NCBI GenBank assembly: GCA_018713005.1
Contig: DVFX01000015.1
Span: 14,194-78,193 of the forward strand
Source of the DNA: Scatomorpha gallistercoris
GTDB taxonomy: Bacteria > Bacillota > Clostridia > Oscillospirales > Oscillospiraceae
Direction of reading: 5' to 3'
DNA length: 64,000 bases
A program made the translations under genes and the position numbers. The first letter of the stretch is position 1. Every line of letters begins with the position of its first letter. The notes below the pieces were generated by a model, which ran no database searches, was not told where the DNA came from, and saw nothing but the letters and a program-made list of their open reading frames with translations. Below, one piece after another: positions 15,024-23,753 of this stretch.

Positions 15024-15860
15024 ATGGAAAACATGCGCCTCGCTGTTTTGATTGACGGCGACAACGCGCCGCGCGACTGCCTCAAGGGCATAATGGAGGA
15101 GATCGCAATCTACGGCACGCCCATGATAAAGCGCATATACGGCGACTGGGCCAGCCACGGCCTGAGCTCGTGGAAGACGACGCTGCTTGAAAACGCCGTC
15201 ACGCCCAAGCAGCAGTTTGCATACACGACGGGTAAGAACGCCACGGACAGCGCCATGATAATCGACGCCATGGACATACTCTACACCGGCAAGACCGACG
15301 GTTACGTCCTCGTCAGCTCGGACAGCGACTTCACGCCGCTGGCCATCCGCCTGCGCGAGAGCGGCATGTACGTCATCGGCATCGGCGAGGAAAAGACGCC
15401 GAAGGCCTTTGTCCAGGCCTGCGACAAGTTCATCCGCGTAGAGGTCATCCGCGACAAATACAAGAAGCCCGCCAAATCCGCAGGCAAGAGCGCGGCCAAG
15501 AGCGCGTCCGCGCGCAAGAGCACGGCCAAGGCGGCGGACAAGCCGGAGAAGGCCCCGGCGGCCAAGACGACGGCGAAAAAGGCGGCAGCCGCGCCTGCGG
15601 AGACCAAACCGCCCGTGCCGGAGGACATCATCAATCTCATCGCGGACTCGGTCGCGGATTTGGCGGACGACGACGGCTGGATAGACATGTCCAACCTCGG
15701 CAACCTCATTATAAAGAAGCAGCCGGACTTCGACCCTCGCACCTACGGCTTCGGCAAACTCTCGAACATGCTCAAGAACCTGGACCGCTTCGAACTCCAG
15801 GTGCGCGAGACCTCCGACCCCAACGTGCGTCCCATGTATGTCCGCGACGTCGAGGCGTAA
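15024..15860 (+). CDS. NYN-domain nuclease with C-terminal OST-HTH/LOTUS domain
   Basis: A 278-residue protein. Residues 1-135 are a PIN-like NYN domain with its acidic metal site (AVLIDGDNAP; ATDSAMIIDAMDILY; VLVSSDSDFTPLA). A Lys/Ala/Pro-rich linker (about 150-205) leads to an OST-HTH/LOTUS domain (about 210-275: DDGWIDMSNLGNLIIKKQPDF...YGFGKLSNML). Such proteins are thought to bind or cleave RNA. The start is placed at ATG 15024 for agreement with family N-termini, although no good ribosome site is visible; GTG 14979 is in frame. A likely promoter (TTGTGC-N17-TAGAAT) ends near 14965. Confidence 0.9.
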   Translation: MENMRLAVLIDGDNAPRDCLKGIMEEIAIYGTPMIKRIYGDWASHGLSSWKTTLLENAVTPKQQFAYTTGKNATDSAMIIDAMDILYTGKTDGYVLVSSDSDFTPLAIRLRESGMYVIGIGEEKTPKAFVQACDKFIRVEVIRDKYKKPAKSAGKSAAKSASARKSTAKAADKPEKAPAAKTTAKKAAAAPAETKPPVPEDIINLIADSVADLADDDGWIDMSNLGNLIIKKQPDFDPRTYGFGKLSNMLKNLDRFELQVRETSDPNVRPMYVRDVEA

Positions 15861-15868
15861 GACAATTG

Positions 15869-15901
15869 AAAGCCCCTGTTTGCAGAAAACAGGGGCTTTT
15901 T
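15869..15901 (+). terminator. Terminator after the NYN gene
   Basis: 13-base arms (15869-15881, 15887-15899) containing AGCCCCTGTTT/AAACAGGGGCT, a short loop and a T-run. Confidence 0.9.
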
Positions 15902-15911
15902 CGCATATTCC

Positions 15912-15940
15912 TGAAACCAAAACGCATTTTGCGCCGACTA
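15912..15940 (+). promoter_or_regulatory. Candidate ECF sigma promoter, module 1
   Basis: TGAAAC at 15912-15917, 17-bp spacer, CGACTA at 15935-15940: the form used by SigW-type ECF factors (TGAAAC...CG). The second ECF operon has the same element with the same spacing at 17555-17583, suggesting self-activation. Confidence 0.6.
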
Positions 15941-15978
15941 TATAAGTGAAAGCGGCCGCTTGGAAAGAGGTGATGCGC

Positions 15979-16515
15979 ATGGATGAGAACACCGCGCTCG
16001 GGCTGTTGTGCTCGGGCGACGAAGCCGCGCTGGGCTGGTTTATAGACCGCTACACCGGCTACGTTACGACGATAATCAGAAATATGCTCCTGCCGCGCCT
16101 GCCGGAGACCGACGTGGACGAGGCCGTCGCAGATGTATTCATCGCGCTGTGGAAGAGCGCCGGACGCATAAGGCCCGGCGGGGCGCGCGCCTACCTGGCC
16201 GGAGTGGCCAGGAATAAGGCGCGAGACGCCCTGCGCGCAGCCCGCGCCGAGCTGCCGCTTGAGGACGACGCGCTGAGCATACCGGTGTCGGGACCGGACG
16301 AGGCCCTGACCGAGAGCGAGCTGCACGAGCGCACGCGCCGGGCGGTGGACGCCATGGGAGAGCCCGACCGGGAGATATTCCTGCGGCATTACTTCTACTG
16401 CCAGGGCGTGGCGGAGATTGCGCTGGCCCTGGACATGAACACCAACACCGTCAAGACCCGCCTCCGGCGCGGCCGGGAAAAGCTGCGCGAGGTGCTGACG
16501 AAGGGGGAAGCATAG
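15979..16515 (+). CDS. ECF-type RNA polymerase sigma factor (module 1)
   Basis: A 178-residue sigma-70 factor. Region 2 is LGWFIDRYTGYVTTII...EAVADVFIALWKSAG, and region 4 ends with the helix-turn-helix CQGVAEIALALDMNTNTVKTRLRRGREKL. The start at 15979 is set by AGAGGTG and matches the paralogue at 17621. The GC-rich gene is followed one base later by its membrane partner. The two sigma factors share a long identical stretch in the region 4 lead-in (RRAVDAMGEPDREIFLRHY). Confidence 0.95.
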   Translation: MDENTALGLLCSGDEAALGWFIDRYTGYVTTIIRNMLLPRLPETDVDEAVADVFIALWKSAGRIRPGGARAYLAGVARNKARDALRAARAELPLEDDALSIPVSGPDEALTESELHERTRRAVDAMGEPDREIFLRHYFYCQGVAEIALALDMNTNTVKTRLRRGREKLREVLTKGEA

Positions 16516-16516
16516 C

Positions 16517-17503
16517 ATGGACATAAAGATTTCCGACCTCCTTACAGCTGCGGGCGTGACCGGCCTGCCCGGCCGGACCGAAGGCAGCCCGGAGCGCGTG
16601 CGCGAGGCGGTCACGGCCAGACTCAAGGAGGAAAAGATGAATACAAAGAAACGGCCGAGCAGGCTCCTGCGCACGGTTCTCATAGCCGCAGCCGTCGCTG
16701 CCGCGCTGGCAGTGGCGGGGATAGCGTACAACATGAACTTCGGAGAGATGTCTGTAGGCAAGGAGCAGGAGAGCGTTTACCGTGCAGAGCCGCGGGACGT
16801 GATAGAGATTCCGCCGGCGGATTCGCCGGTCAGCCGGGCATTTGAGGAGCTCGACGACTTCAGGCGGGAGGTACAGTCAAAGCAGCCTGTCGGCTCGATA
16901 ACGCAGGAAGAGCTCGAGCAGATTATGGAGGACAACGAGCGCATACGGCAGAAGTATTTTGAGCTTGCCGGGGAATATGGGCTGAAGCCGGGCAGAGAGG
17001 CGACCAGTGTTGATTCGGTTCAGGAGCTGGGCCGGAGCATTCACAACTCCCACATACTGCCGCCGGACGACCCGAGGGCGACCATAGCCTACGGGGCATA
17101 CACGGATATAGGCACTATAGAATACATCGGCGGATTCACGCTCCCCGGCGGCGGTGTGGCGGATTACGGAATCGGTACGGCGACCAAGGGCACGATGTCC
17201 AGGCTCGGTACGGCGATTTATCTCGACGAGCTGGAGGAGTGGGACTACACGACGGCAGACGGCACTAATGTCCTGCTTGGCATAGCCGAGAGAAAAAGCC
17301 TGTTGTACGTTGAGCTTGAACACTGTTACGTCCTCGCTGTGATTCGCGCCGGGTACGAGGGCGCGGACAGCGAAAGCGTTATATCCGAGTTCGACTGGAA
17401 CCGGGGCGCCCACACGGCCATAACCCGCGACGACATCGAATACTTCGCGGACAACATAGACTTCGCAGCCATCGACGCCATTGCCGAGACAGGACAGAAG
17501 TAA
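16517..17503 (+). CDS. Predicted membrane anti-sigma factor (module 1)
   Basis: A 328-residue protein with a cytoplasmic N-terminus of about 50 residues, one transmembrane helix (about 52-70) and a large extracytoplasmic domain. Its place directly after an ECF sigma gene and its topology suggest it sequesters that factor. The outer domain (FEELDDFRREVQ coiled coil, later GGFTLPGGGVADYGIG) matches no family I know and may be the sensor. No zinc-binding anti-sigma motif is evident. Confidence 0.7.
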   Translation: MDIKISDLLTAAGVTGLPGRTEGSPERVREAVTARLKEEKMNTKKRPSRLLRTVLIAAAVAAALAVAGIAYNMNFGEMSVGKEQESVYRAEPRDVIEIPPADSPVSRAFEELDDFRREVQSKQPVGSITQEELEQIMEDNERIRQKYFELAGEYGLKPGREATSVDSVQELGRSIHNSHILPPDDPRATIAYGAYTDIGTIEYIGGFTLPGGGVADYGIGTATKGTMSRLGTAIYLDELEEWDYTTADGTNVLLGIAERKSLLYVELEHCYVLAVIRAGYEGADSESVISEFDWNRGAHTAITRDDIEYFADNIDFAAIDAIAETGQK

Positions 17504-17509
17504 ACACGC

Positions 17510-17538
17510 ATCCCCGCCCTTATGGGCGGGGATTTTTT
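17510..17538 (+). terminator. Terminator of ECF module 1
   Basis: ATCCCCGCCC (17510-17519), TTAT loop, GGGCGGGGAT (17524-17533), then TTTTT. Confidence 0.9.
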
Positions 17539-17554
17539 GAAATTTCCGCCGGGG

Positions 17555-17583
17555 TGAAACCTTTTTGCGGTTTTATGCGTTAT
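17555..17583 (+). promoter_or_regulatory. Candidate ECF sigma promoter, module 2
   Basis: TGAAAC (17555-17560), 17-bp spacer, CGTTAT (17578-17583), a close SigW-type match and the counterpart of the element at 15912-15940. The expected transcript starts just before the sigma gene. Confidence 0.65.
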
Positions 17584-17620
17584 GATAAACAGAAAGGCAA
17601 AGAGAAGGGCGGTGACGCGT

Positions 17621-18160
17621 GTGGACGAAAGAGCGATGCTTGCGGCGCTGAAAGACGGCGACGAGGGCGCGCTGGGCTGGTTCATGGAGCGCTACGCGGG
17701 GTATGCGTACGCTATAATCGAGCGCATGCTTTTGCCGGGCCTGCCGCGCTCGGACGCGGAAGAGGCGCTGGCCGACGTCTTTATCTCGCTCTGGCGCAGC
17801 GCAAAGCAGGTGCCGGAGGGCGCGGTGCGCCCGTACATCGCGGCGATGGCCCGCAACCGCGCGCGTGACGCGCTGCGCGCCCGGCACGCGGAGCTGCCGC
17901 TGGAGGAAGCGGAGCTGGAGATACCGGGGCGCTCGCCGGAGCAGGCGCTGACCGAGAGCGAGACGCGGGAACGGACGCGCCGGGCGGTGGACGCCATGGG
18001 AGAGCCCGACCGGGAGATATTCCTGCGGCACTACTATTACTTCCAGAGCGTGGCGGACATAGCTCTCGCGCTGGACATGAATGTGAACACCGTAAAGACG
18101 CGGCTGCGCCGGGGCCGCGAGCGGCTGCGAAATGAGCTTGCGAGGGAGGAGACAACATGA
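17621..18160 (+). CDS. ECF-type RNA polymerase sigma factor (module 2)
   Basis: A 179-residue paralogue of the 15979 sigma factor, with the same region 2 (LGWFMERYAGYAYAII...EALADVFISLWRSAK) and region 4 (SVADIALALDMNVNTVKTRLRRGRERL). An upstream in-frame ATG at 17582 lies inside the promoter -10, so GTG 17621, preceded by AAGGGCGGTGACGCGT, is the start. This also aligns the two N-termini. Region 4 is closer between the two proteins than region 2, consistent with shared promoter recognition. Confidence 0.94.
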   Translation: MDERAMLAALKDGDEGALGWFMERYAGYAYAIIERMLLPGLPRSDAEEALADVFISLWRSAKQVPEGAVRPYIAAMARNRARDALRARHAELPLEEAELEIPGRSPEQALTESETRERTRRAVDAMGEPDREIFLRHYYYFQSVADIALALDMNVNTVKTRLRRGRERLRNELAREETT

Positions 18161-19455
18161 AATACTACATCCCGGACCTCCTGGACGCGTTCCCGCCCGA
18201 CGCTAAAGAGGTCTCTGCGCCGGACATGGACAAACTCCGCGAGGACGTGGCGAAAAGGCTTGCGGCGGAGCGCCCGGCCCAAAAGCGCCCGCGGCGCTTC
18301 GGCAAGACGCTGCTCATAGCGGCGGCGGCAGCCGCGCTGCTGAGCGTGACCGCGCTGGCGGCAGCCTTCGGTGGCTTCGACTGGCTGCGCGACGAAGTGG
18401 AGCCCGAGTTCATCGACGCCGTCGAGCCGGTAGAGCAGAGCGTGACGGACGAGGGCATACGCTTCAGCGTCATCGCCGCGCAGAAATTTGAGGACACCGC
18501 ACTCGTGTACTTCTCTATGACCGACGTCAACGGGCTGGGACGCATAACCGAAGAAAGCTCGCTCGTGCTGTCGGGGAATTTCATAAACAACAACGTCAGC
18601 CTGGTCTATTACGACGCAGACAAGCAGACGGCGGTATATGAGGGGCGGTTCGGGACGTTTGAAAGCATCGGCGTCACCGCGATATTCAACAACCAATACA
18701 TGATTGAGCCCACGCAGATAGACGCGAACCTGCTGGACAAATACCTAAACGGAGAGCGCATAGGAGAATCGGAGTTCACAAATTTCCAGACCACACCGGA
18801 CGAGTGGCTTACGCCAGGCTATGTCGCGGACATACCCGGCATGGACGGCGCATACGTCTCCGCTATAGGCGACAACGGCAGGCTGCTGGCGGTTCAGTAT
18901 TGCACGCCCATAGGCTACGACGGAGGAGCGTCAATTGACTACAGCACGGTGCTGGATTTATTCCTCATGGATGCGGATGGCAACCACATACAGCCGTACC
19001 TACCGTTCTATGTATCGAACCCTCACTTGGTAGAGGGAATGTGGACAGTAGAGCGGTATTTCAAGGTGGATGCTGAAACGCTCGCCGGGTGTACGCTCTG
19101 GTTTGAGGGCAGCACCTGCGAGACCGTCATAGACGGGGACTGGACGCTCGACCCGGAGGACATCCCCTCGGGCGATATTGTGCAGGTGACAGCCGACATA
19201 GTGAACGACGGCGGCATATTCCACGACGCGGAGATAACGCTATCGCCCATTGGAATGGTCGTGGACTGGAAGGGCGAGGACATAAAAGAACGCCTGACGA
19301 CGCCGGACACGGCCATATTAGAAACGAGCGGCGGAGAAATAAAAATCTGGCGCAACACCGGCAACTTGAACCGGTATCTGTCTCCCGCATCGCCCCTCGA
19401 CCCCGCCGCCGTCACGGAGATACGCATCGGCGACACGGTGATAGAGCTAAACTAA
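18157..19455 (+). CDS. Predicted membrane anti-sigma/sensor protein (module 2)
   Basis: A 432-residue protein overlapping the sigma gene by 4 bases. A cytoplasmic region of about 48 residues precedes one transmembrane helix (about 50-68: TLLIAAAAAALLSVTALAAA). The outer part (FDWLRDEVEPEFIDAVEPVEQS...) resembles DUF4179-type domains attached to sigma partners. It is unrelated in its outer domain to the module 1 protein, so the two systems may share promoters but sense different signals. Confidence 0.7.
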   Translation: MKYYIPDLLDAFPPDAKEVSAPDMDKLREDVAKRLAAERPAQKRPRRFGKTLLIAAAAAALLSVTALAAAFGGFDWLRDEVEPEFIDAVEPVEQSVTDEGIRFSVIAAQKFEDTALVYFSMTDVNGLGRITEESSLVLSGNFINNNVSLVYYDADKQTAVYEGRFGTFESIGVTAIFNNQYMIEPTQIDANLLDKYLNGERIGESEFTNFQTTPDEWLTPGYVADIPGMDGAYVSAIGDNGRLLAVQYCTPIGYDGGASIDYSTVLDLFLMDADGNHIQPYLPFYVSNPHLVEGMWTVERYFKVDAETLAGCTLWFEGSTCETVIDGDWTLDPEDIPSGDIVQVTADIVNDGGIFHDAEITLSPIGMVVDWKGEDIKERLTTPDTAILETSGGEIKIWRNTGNLNRYLSPASPLDPAAVTEIRIGDTVIELN

Positions 19456-19466
19456 TCTGAACGCAA

Positions 19467-19493
19467 AAATCCCCCGGCGGAGCCGGGGGATTT
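19467..19493. terminator. Bidirectional terminator
   Basis: AAATCCCCCGGC (19467-19478) with GCCGGGGGATTT (19482-19493); TTTTT-type runs follow on both strands. It separates ECF module 2 from the convergent secreted-protein gene. Confidence 0.88.
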
Positions 19494-19503
19494 CGTTTTT
19501 TTA

Positions 19504-21483
19504 TCAGGTGAACAGGGAAACTATCTTGTCCCAGAGCTGGGCGAAGAAGCCCTGCGGCTCTTCGGCTGGCTGGTCTTCAACCGGTTCCTCGGGCGCGGAG
19601 ATGCCGTCCGTGGAGATTACGAACTGCACGCTCGCGGTGTCCGTGTTGCGGTCGTCGAGGAAGCTGACAACTTCGCTCGAGCCGTCGGAGCTCTCGCCGT
19701 CCTCGCTTTCGGCGTCGTCGTCGCCGGTGCCGAGGAACTCGTCGAGCAGGTCGGGGATGCCCTGGGTCTGGCTGTTCAGGGCGTACATGCCGAAGGTGTA
19801 GGTGTCCATGCCCTCGCTGAGCTGGCTCACGCCGTCCGTGTAGGCCTTGAGGCCGTCGTTGAACTGCTCGTAATTGACGGCTAGCTCGGTCATGCCGGTC
19901 TGCAGCTCGGTGATGGCGGAAGTGTCGAAGTCCGTCATTTCCTCCAGGCCGGAGGAAATCTGGATGGCCATGGACATCATCTGATTGCTCATCTCGGTCA
20001 TACCGGCGGCAATCTCGTCGAGTAGGCCGTTGAGCTCGCCCATACGGGTTATAATTTCCTGAATCGCAGCCAACGGATTGCCGGTGTCAATCGTGGCATC
20101 GCCAGTAGTACCGCCGTTACTGGAAGTGCCGGTACCGGTGTCTCCGCCCGTTAGACTTGAAATGATATTATTTGTTATATATTCGGCTGTTGCCGTTGCC
20201 GCAGCATCATAAGATGGAGCAGAAAAAGTCTCATCAATTGTGCCACCGTTTGCCGTATATCCATCTCTATATGCTTGATTGTATGCACTGAGTAGCGCAT
20301 CCTTAATGGCATTGGTCAGTATCGAAGAGATTCCTGTCAGATCTCCCAAACCGCCGCCGGTGTTGCCCTCATCGCCGGTGTCGTCACCGCCTGTGCCGCC
20401 GCCCATGAATCCACTCAGAGCCTCAGTAAGACCGGAGGCAATCAGCTTGTATCCAGAGGATATCTGTGAGACACCGCTGCCCATTTCGGCCATGTATGCC
20501 GCTATGGTGCTCAGGCCGGCGGGCAGCTCGGCTAGCTGGTCCAGGCCGTCAGTCATGCTGCTCAAATCGTAGCCCTGCAGGCCGTCGGCTATCTGCTTGA
20601 GGGCGCTCTCTATCTGGTCGCTCGCGTCGGTGAGCGTGGCGCTGTTCTCGCCGAGGGTGGCCGCGCCGTCGTTGATGGCGGAGGCGCCGCCGGTGAGCTG
20701 GGTGATGGCGCTCGAGAGCTGCTTCACGCCGCTTGTTATGGTGCTTATCTCGCCCATGTCCATGATGCTGTCCATGCTGTAGGGCACGGCGGCTATGGTG
20801 AAGCCGCCCATGGTGAAGTCATGCACCTTGGCGGAGAAGCCGATGTCGCCCTCGCCGCCGGGCAGGACCACGAAGGTTATCTGCTTGTCGCTGCCCGCGT
20901 TGGCGACGGTGCCGTTGCGCGAGGTGATGTCCTCGCAGAGCTCGGCGTCGAGCGTTACGGATATCTGCAGCATGTAGTTCTCGGTGAAGTAGGGGTCGAA
21001 GCCGCTGTTGGTGGCGGTATGTATGCTGACCTCGAGGTCGCCGCTCTTGCCGCCGAGCTCGCCGGGCTCTATCTCCTGCCCGTCGAGGGTGTAGGTGATG
21101 TCAATGTCCCAGGGCATCTTCGCGCTGCGCAGGGTGCCCTGATAGTAGTAGCGGCCAGCGGGCGCGGTGAGGCTGACAACGCCGCCGCGGTACTCAATCG
21201 GGCTCGTGTCCGTGAGGTTGGACACGGCGGTGTAGCGGCCGTAGTGCTCCACGGTGCCCTCCTCGTCGAGGGTCAGGGCGACTATGGCGTAGGCGTCCTG
21301 CGGGTCGCCGGAGGCGTCGAGACGAGCGTATATGACCTCTTCCGGGCCGTTCGCGGCGGAGCCGCTGTCCGGCGCGGGCGAAGCGCTGGGCGAGGGGGAG
21401 GCCTCGTCGGCCCAGGCGAAGGTGCCGAGGCACATGGCAAGGCAAAGTATTATGGACAGCAGTGCGGACAGTTTGCGTTTCAT
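19504..21483 (-). CDS. Secreted YhgE/Pip-like protein encoded with an MMPL transporter
   Basis: A 659-residue exported protein: cleavable signal peptide (residues 1-25), an N-terminal beta-rich region, then repeated helical segments of the YhgE/Pip type (ITQLTGGASAINDGAATLGE; LTDASDQIESALKQIADGL; YTDGVSQLSEGMDTYTFGM), and a C-terminal hydrophobic end. Residues about 381-445 form an insert flanked by Gly/Thr/Asp linkers and encoded by clearly AT-richer DNA (about 20150-20340). It overlaps the MMPL gene by 4 bases and probably works with it at the cell surface. Confidence 0.72.
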   Translation of the reverse strand: MKRKLSALLSIILCLAMCLGTFAWADEASPSPSASPAPDSGSAANGPEEVIYARLDASGDPQDAYAIVALTLDEEGTVEHYGRYTAVSNLTDTSPIEYRGGVVSLTAPAGRYYYQGTLRSAKMPWDIDITYTLDGQEIEPGELGGKSGDLEVSIHTATNSGFDPYFTENYMLQISVTLDAELCEDITSRNGTVANAGSDKQITFVVLPGGEGDIGFSAKVHDFTMGGFTIAAVPYSMDSIMDMGEISTITSGVKQLSSAITQLTGGASAINDGAATLGENSATLTDASDQIESALKQIADGLQGYDLSSMTDGLDQLAELPAGLSTIAAYMAEMGSGVSQISSGYKLIASGLTEALSGFMGGGTGGDDTGDEGNTGGGLGDLTGISSILTNAIKDALLSAYNQAYRDGYTANGGTIDETFSAPSYDAAATATAEYITNNIISSLTGGDTGTGTSSNGGTTGDATIDTGNPLAAIQEIITRMGELNGLLDEIAAGMTEMSNQMMSMAIQISSGLEEMTDFDTSAITELQTGMTELAVNYEQFNDGLKAYTDGVSQLSEGMDTYTFGMYALNSQTQGIPDLLDEFLGTGDDDAESEDGESSDGSSEVVSFLDDRNTDTASVQFVISTDGISAPEEPVEDQPAEEPQGFFAQLWDKIVSLFT

Positions 21484-23552
21484 TTTGTCACAGCCTCCTT
21501 GTGGGTGTCATTCAGGAATCCCGCGCGCCAGGTGAGCTTCGCGGTCAGCGGGTCGAACAGAATAAGCAGCGCGGGCAGGGCCAGCATGACCATCGCCATG
21601 GATAGCACGGTGCCGCGGGCGAGCAGTATGCCCAGCTCCGCAACGACCTCGAGCGAGCTCTCAAGGCCCAGGCAGAGGCCCGCGGAAGTCAGGATGAGGC
21701 CGCTCGTGAGCACGCTCTCGAAGTTTGTGTTCAGCGTGGCCACGACCGCCTCGCGCTTGCCCATCGTGCGGCGGTTGGCCGTGTAGCCGCTGGTCATGAG
21801 TATGGCGTAGTCTATTGTGGCGCCGAGCTGCACCGTGTTTATGACCAGATAGCCTATATATACGATAGGCTCGCTGGAGAAGTACGGCACGGAGAGGTTT
21901 ATCCATATGGCCGACTCGATGCAGAACAGCAGTATGAAGGGCAGCGTCACGCTCTTGAAGGTGACCAGCAGGGTGAGGAATATGAAGCCTATGGCGATGA
22001 GGTTTACAAGCGTGGAGTCCGCCGTGACGACGTCGCGCATGTCGTAGAGGTTGGCGCTCTGGCCGCAGAGCCAGCTCTCGCTGTAGTATTTGTCGGCTGC
22101 GGCCCGCACCTGCTCGACGACGGCAAAGGCCTCGTCGCCCTCCTCGCTGGTGTCCGTGTACATGATTATGCGTGCGTAGTTGTCGGAGTAGAACTGGCTG
22201 ACTATGGCATCGTCCAGGAAGCCCTCAGGCACAACGCCGACTGTGCCGGCGTAGCTCAGCACACTGGTGACGTGGTCTATGTCCGCAAGCTCTGCGGCCA
22301 GCTCCGCCTCGGCGCCGGGGTCGCCGCGCGGCACGAGCAGGACGAGGGCGTTGCTCTCGCCGAACTCTGCGTTAATTGCCTCGGTGTCGCGGCCGTAGTC
22401 AATCTGCGGGTCGGGTACGCCGTTGCCGTAGAGGAAGTCGTTGCGGGACTGCGCCAGGTAGCAGGGGATTACGCATATCAGCACGAGGATGAGCGCCGGG
22501 ATGCGCACCTTTACGAGGGCGTGGCCTATGCGCTTGCCGGGGTGTATTATCGGCTTGTGGGTAGTCTTGTCCAGCAGCTTGACGCAGGCCAGCGACAGGG
22601 CGGGGAAGAACACCATGACGGAGATATAGCTGAGTACGATGCCCTTGACCAGGTTGAGGCCCAAATCCGCGCCTATGCCGAAGCGCATAAACATCAGCGC
22701 CAGGAAGCCGAAGAGCGTCGTCGCGGCGCTCGCAGCTATGGACGAGAAGCTCTCGCGTATGGCCAGGCGCATAGCCTCTTCGCTGTTCTCCACTTCCTCG
22801 CGGTGACGACCAAAGCTGTTCAGGAGGAAGATGGCGTAGTCAAGCGAAACGGCCAGCTGCATTATCGGGCTGACGCTCTGCGTGACGAAGCTTATCTCGC
22901 CGAAGATAACGTTCGTGCCCATATTTATAATGACGGCGATGCCTATGGCCGACAGGAAAAGCAGAGGGGAAATCCAGCTGGTGGTCGTGACTAGAAGTAT
23001 CAGTATCGCCAGCGGCACCATGATTACGAGTATGCCGACGACCTCGCTCACGACGTGGTTCTGCATGCTGGCCGTGCTGGCGGCGTTGCCGCTGATGGCT
23101 CCGCCTTCGCCTATCACATCGTAGATGGCGGCGACGGCCTCGCTCTCCATGCCGTCCTCTATGGTGACGTCGTAGAGCGCAATGCCGTCGTGCCAGTACT
23201 GGTTTACGCTCGCCTCGTCCATAAATTCGATCGGCGTGGTCAAATCCTGCGTGTCGTCGAGCCACATGACGCCGGTCACGCCGGTACACGCGGCGATCTT
23301 TGCCTTCATTTCCACGGCGCCGGTCAGTGTTAGATCCCTGACCATGACGCGCGTGTTCGGCACGCCGGAGCCAAACTCCGAGTACATGAGATCCAGCGCT
23401 ATCGTGCTCTCCGAGTCCTCGGGCAGATAGTCGGTGAGGTCGTAGTTGACGCTCACACCGAGGATCATCACGGCGGACACTATGGCCGCGACCAGGAATA
23501 TGGAGATTACGAGTTTTTTGTGCCTCGTGATCCCCCTTGTAAACCTATCCAT
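21480..23552 (-). CDS. MMPL/RND-family membrane transporter
   Basis: A 690-residue polytopic protein with two repeats of one helix, a large extracytoplasmic loop and five helices, the RND/MMPL topology. In the middle of each half the helix bundles contain the conserved polar residues (MQLAVSLDYAIFLLNSFGRH; VQLGATIDYAILMTSGYTAN); the Asp-Tyr pair is the usual proton-relay site. The start at 23552 follows GGAGGAGTGCCT. Likely exports a lipid or hydrophobic compound; substrate unknown. A TetR regulator is divergently encoded. Confidence 0.92.
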   Translation of the reverse strand: MDRFTRGITRHKKLVISIFLVAAIVSAVMILGVSVNYDLTDYLPEDSESTIALDLMYSEFGSGVPNTRVMVRDLTLTGAVEMKAKIAACTGVTGVMWLDDTQDLTTPIEFMDEASVNQYWHDGIALYDVTIEDGMESEAVAAIYDVIGEGGAISGNAASTASMQNHVVSEVVGILVIMVPLAILILLVTTTSWISPLLFLSAIGIAVIINMGTNVIFGEISFVTQSVSPIMQLAVSLDYAIFLLNSFGRHREEVENSEEAMRLAIRESFSSIAASAATTLFGFLALMFMRFGIGADLGLNLVKGIVLSYISVMVFFPALSLACVKLLDKTTHKPIIHPGKRIGHALVKVRIPALILVLICVIPCYLAQSRNDFLYGNGVPDPQIDYGRDTEAINAEFGESNALVLLVPRGDPGAEAELAAELADIDHVTSVLSYAGTVGVVPEGFLDDAIVSQFYSDNYARIIMYTDTSEEGDEAFAVVEQVRAAADKYYSESWLCGQSANLYDMRDVVTADSTLVNLIAIGFIFLTLLVTFKSVTLPFILLFCIESAIWINLSVPYFSSEPIVYIGYLVINTVQLGATIDYAILMTSGYTANRRTMGKREAVVATLNTNFESVLTSGLILTSAGLCLGLESSLEVVAELGILLARGTVLSMAMVMLALPALLILFDPLTAKLTWRAGFLNDTHKEAVTK

Positions 23553-23637
23553 AGGCACTCCTCCGCTTCGGCGGCGCACACCTGCCGCCACAAAGATAAT
23601 CAACGTGGTGTTGACTTACTTACGCTTTTATAGTATA

Positions 23638-23688
23638 TTTTCATTTTGAAAACAAGGCAACAGTCAGTTTGACGGATTTTGAAAAATC
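23638..23688. promoter_or_regulatory. Divergent promoter region with paired candidate TetR operators
   Basis: The decamer ATTTTGAAAA occurs at 23643-23652 and 23676-23685. Each lies in an inverted repeat: TTTTCA-N3-TGAAAA (23638-23652) and GATTTT-GA-AAAATC (23675-23688). Promoters on both strands overlap them: minus TTGTTT-N17-TATAAA, plus TTAAAC-N17-TATAAT ending near 23715. The layout suits repression of both the MMPL operon and tetR. Confidence 0.5.
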
Positions 23689-23753
23689 TTAAACGCTTTT
23701 GTGGGCAAACGTATAATTAATCACAAAAATTTTACGATTTCGGGGGTGAGCGG

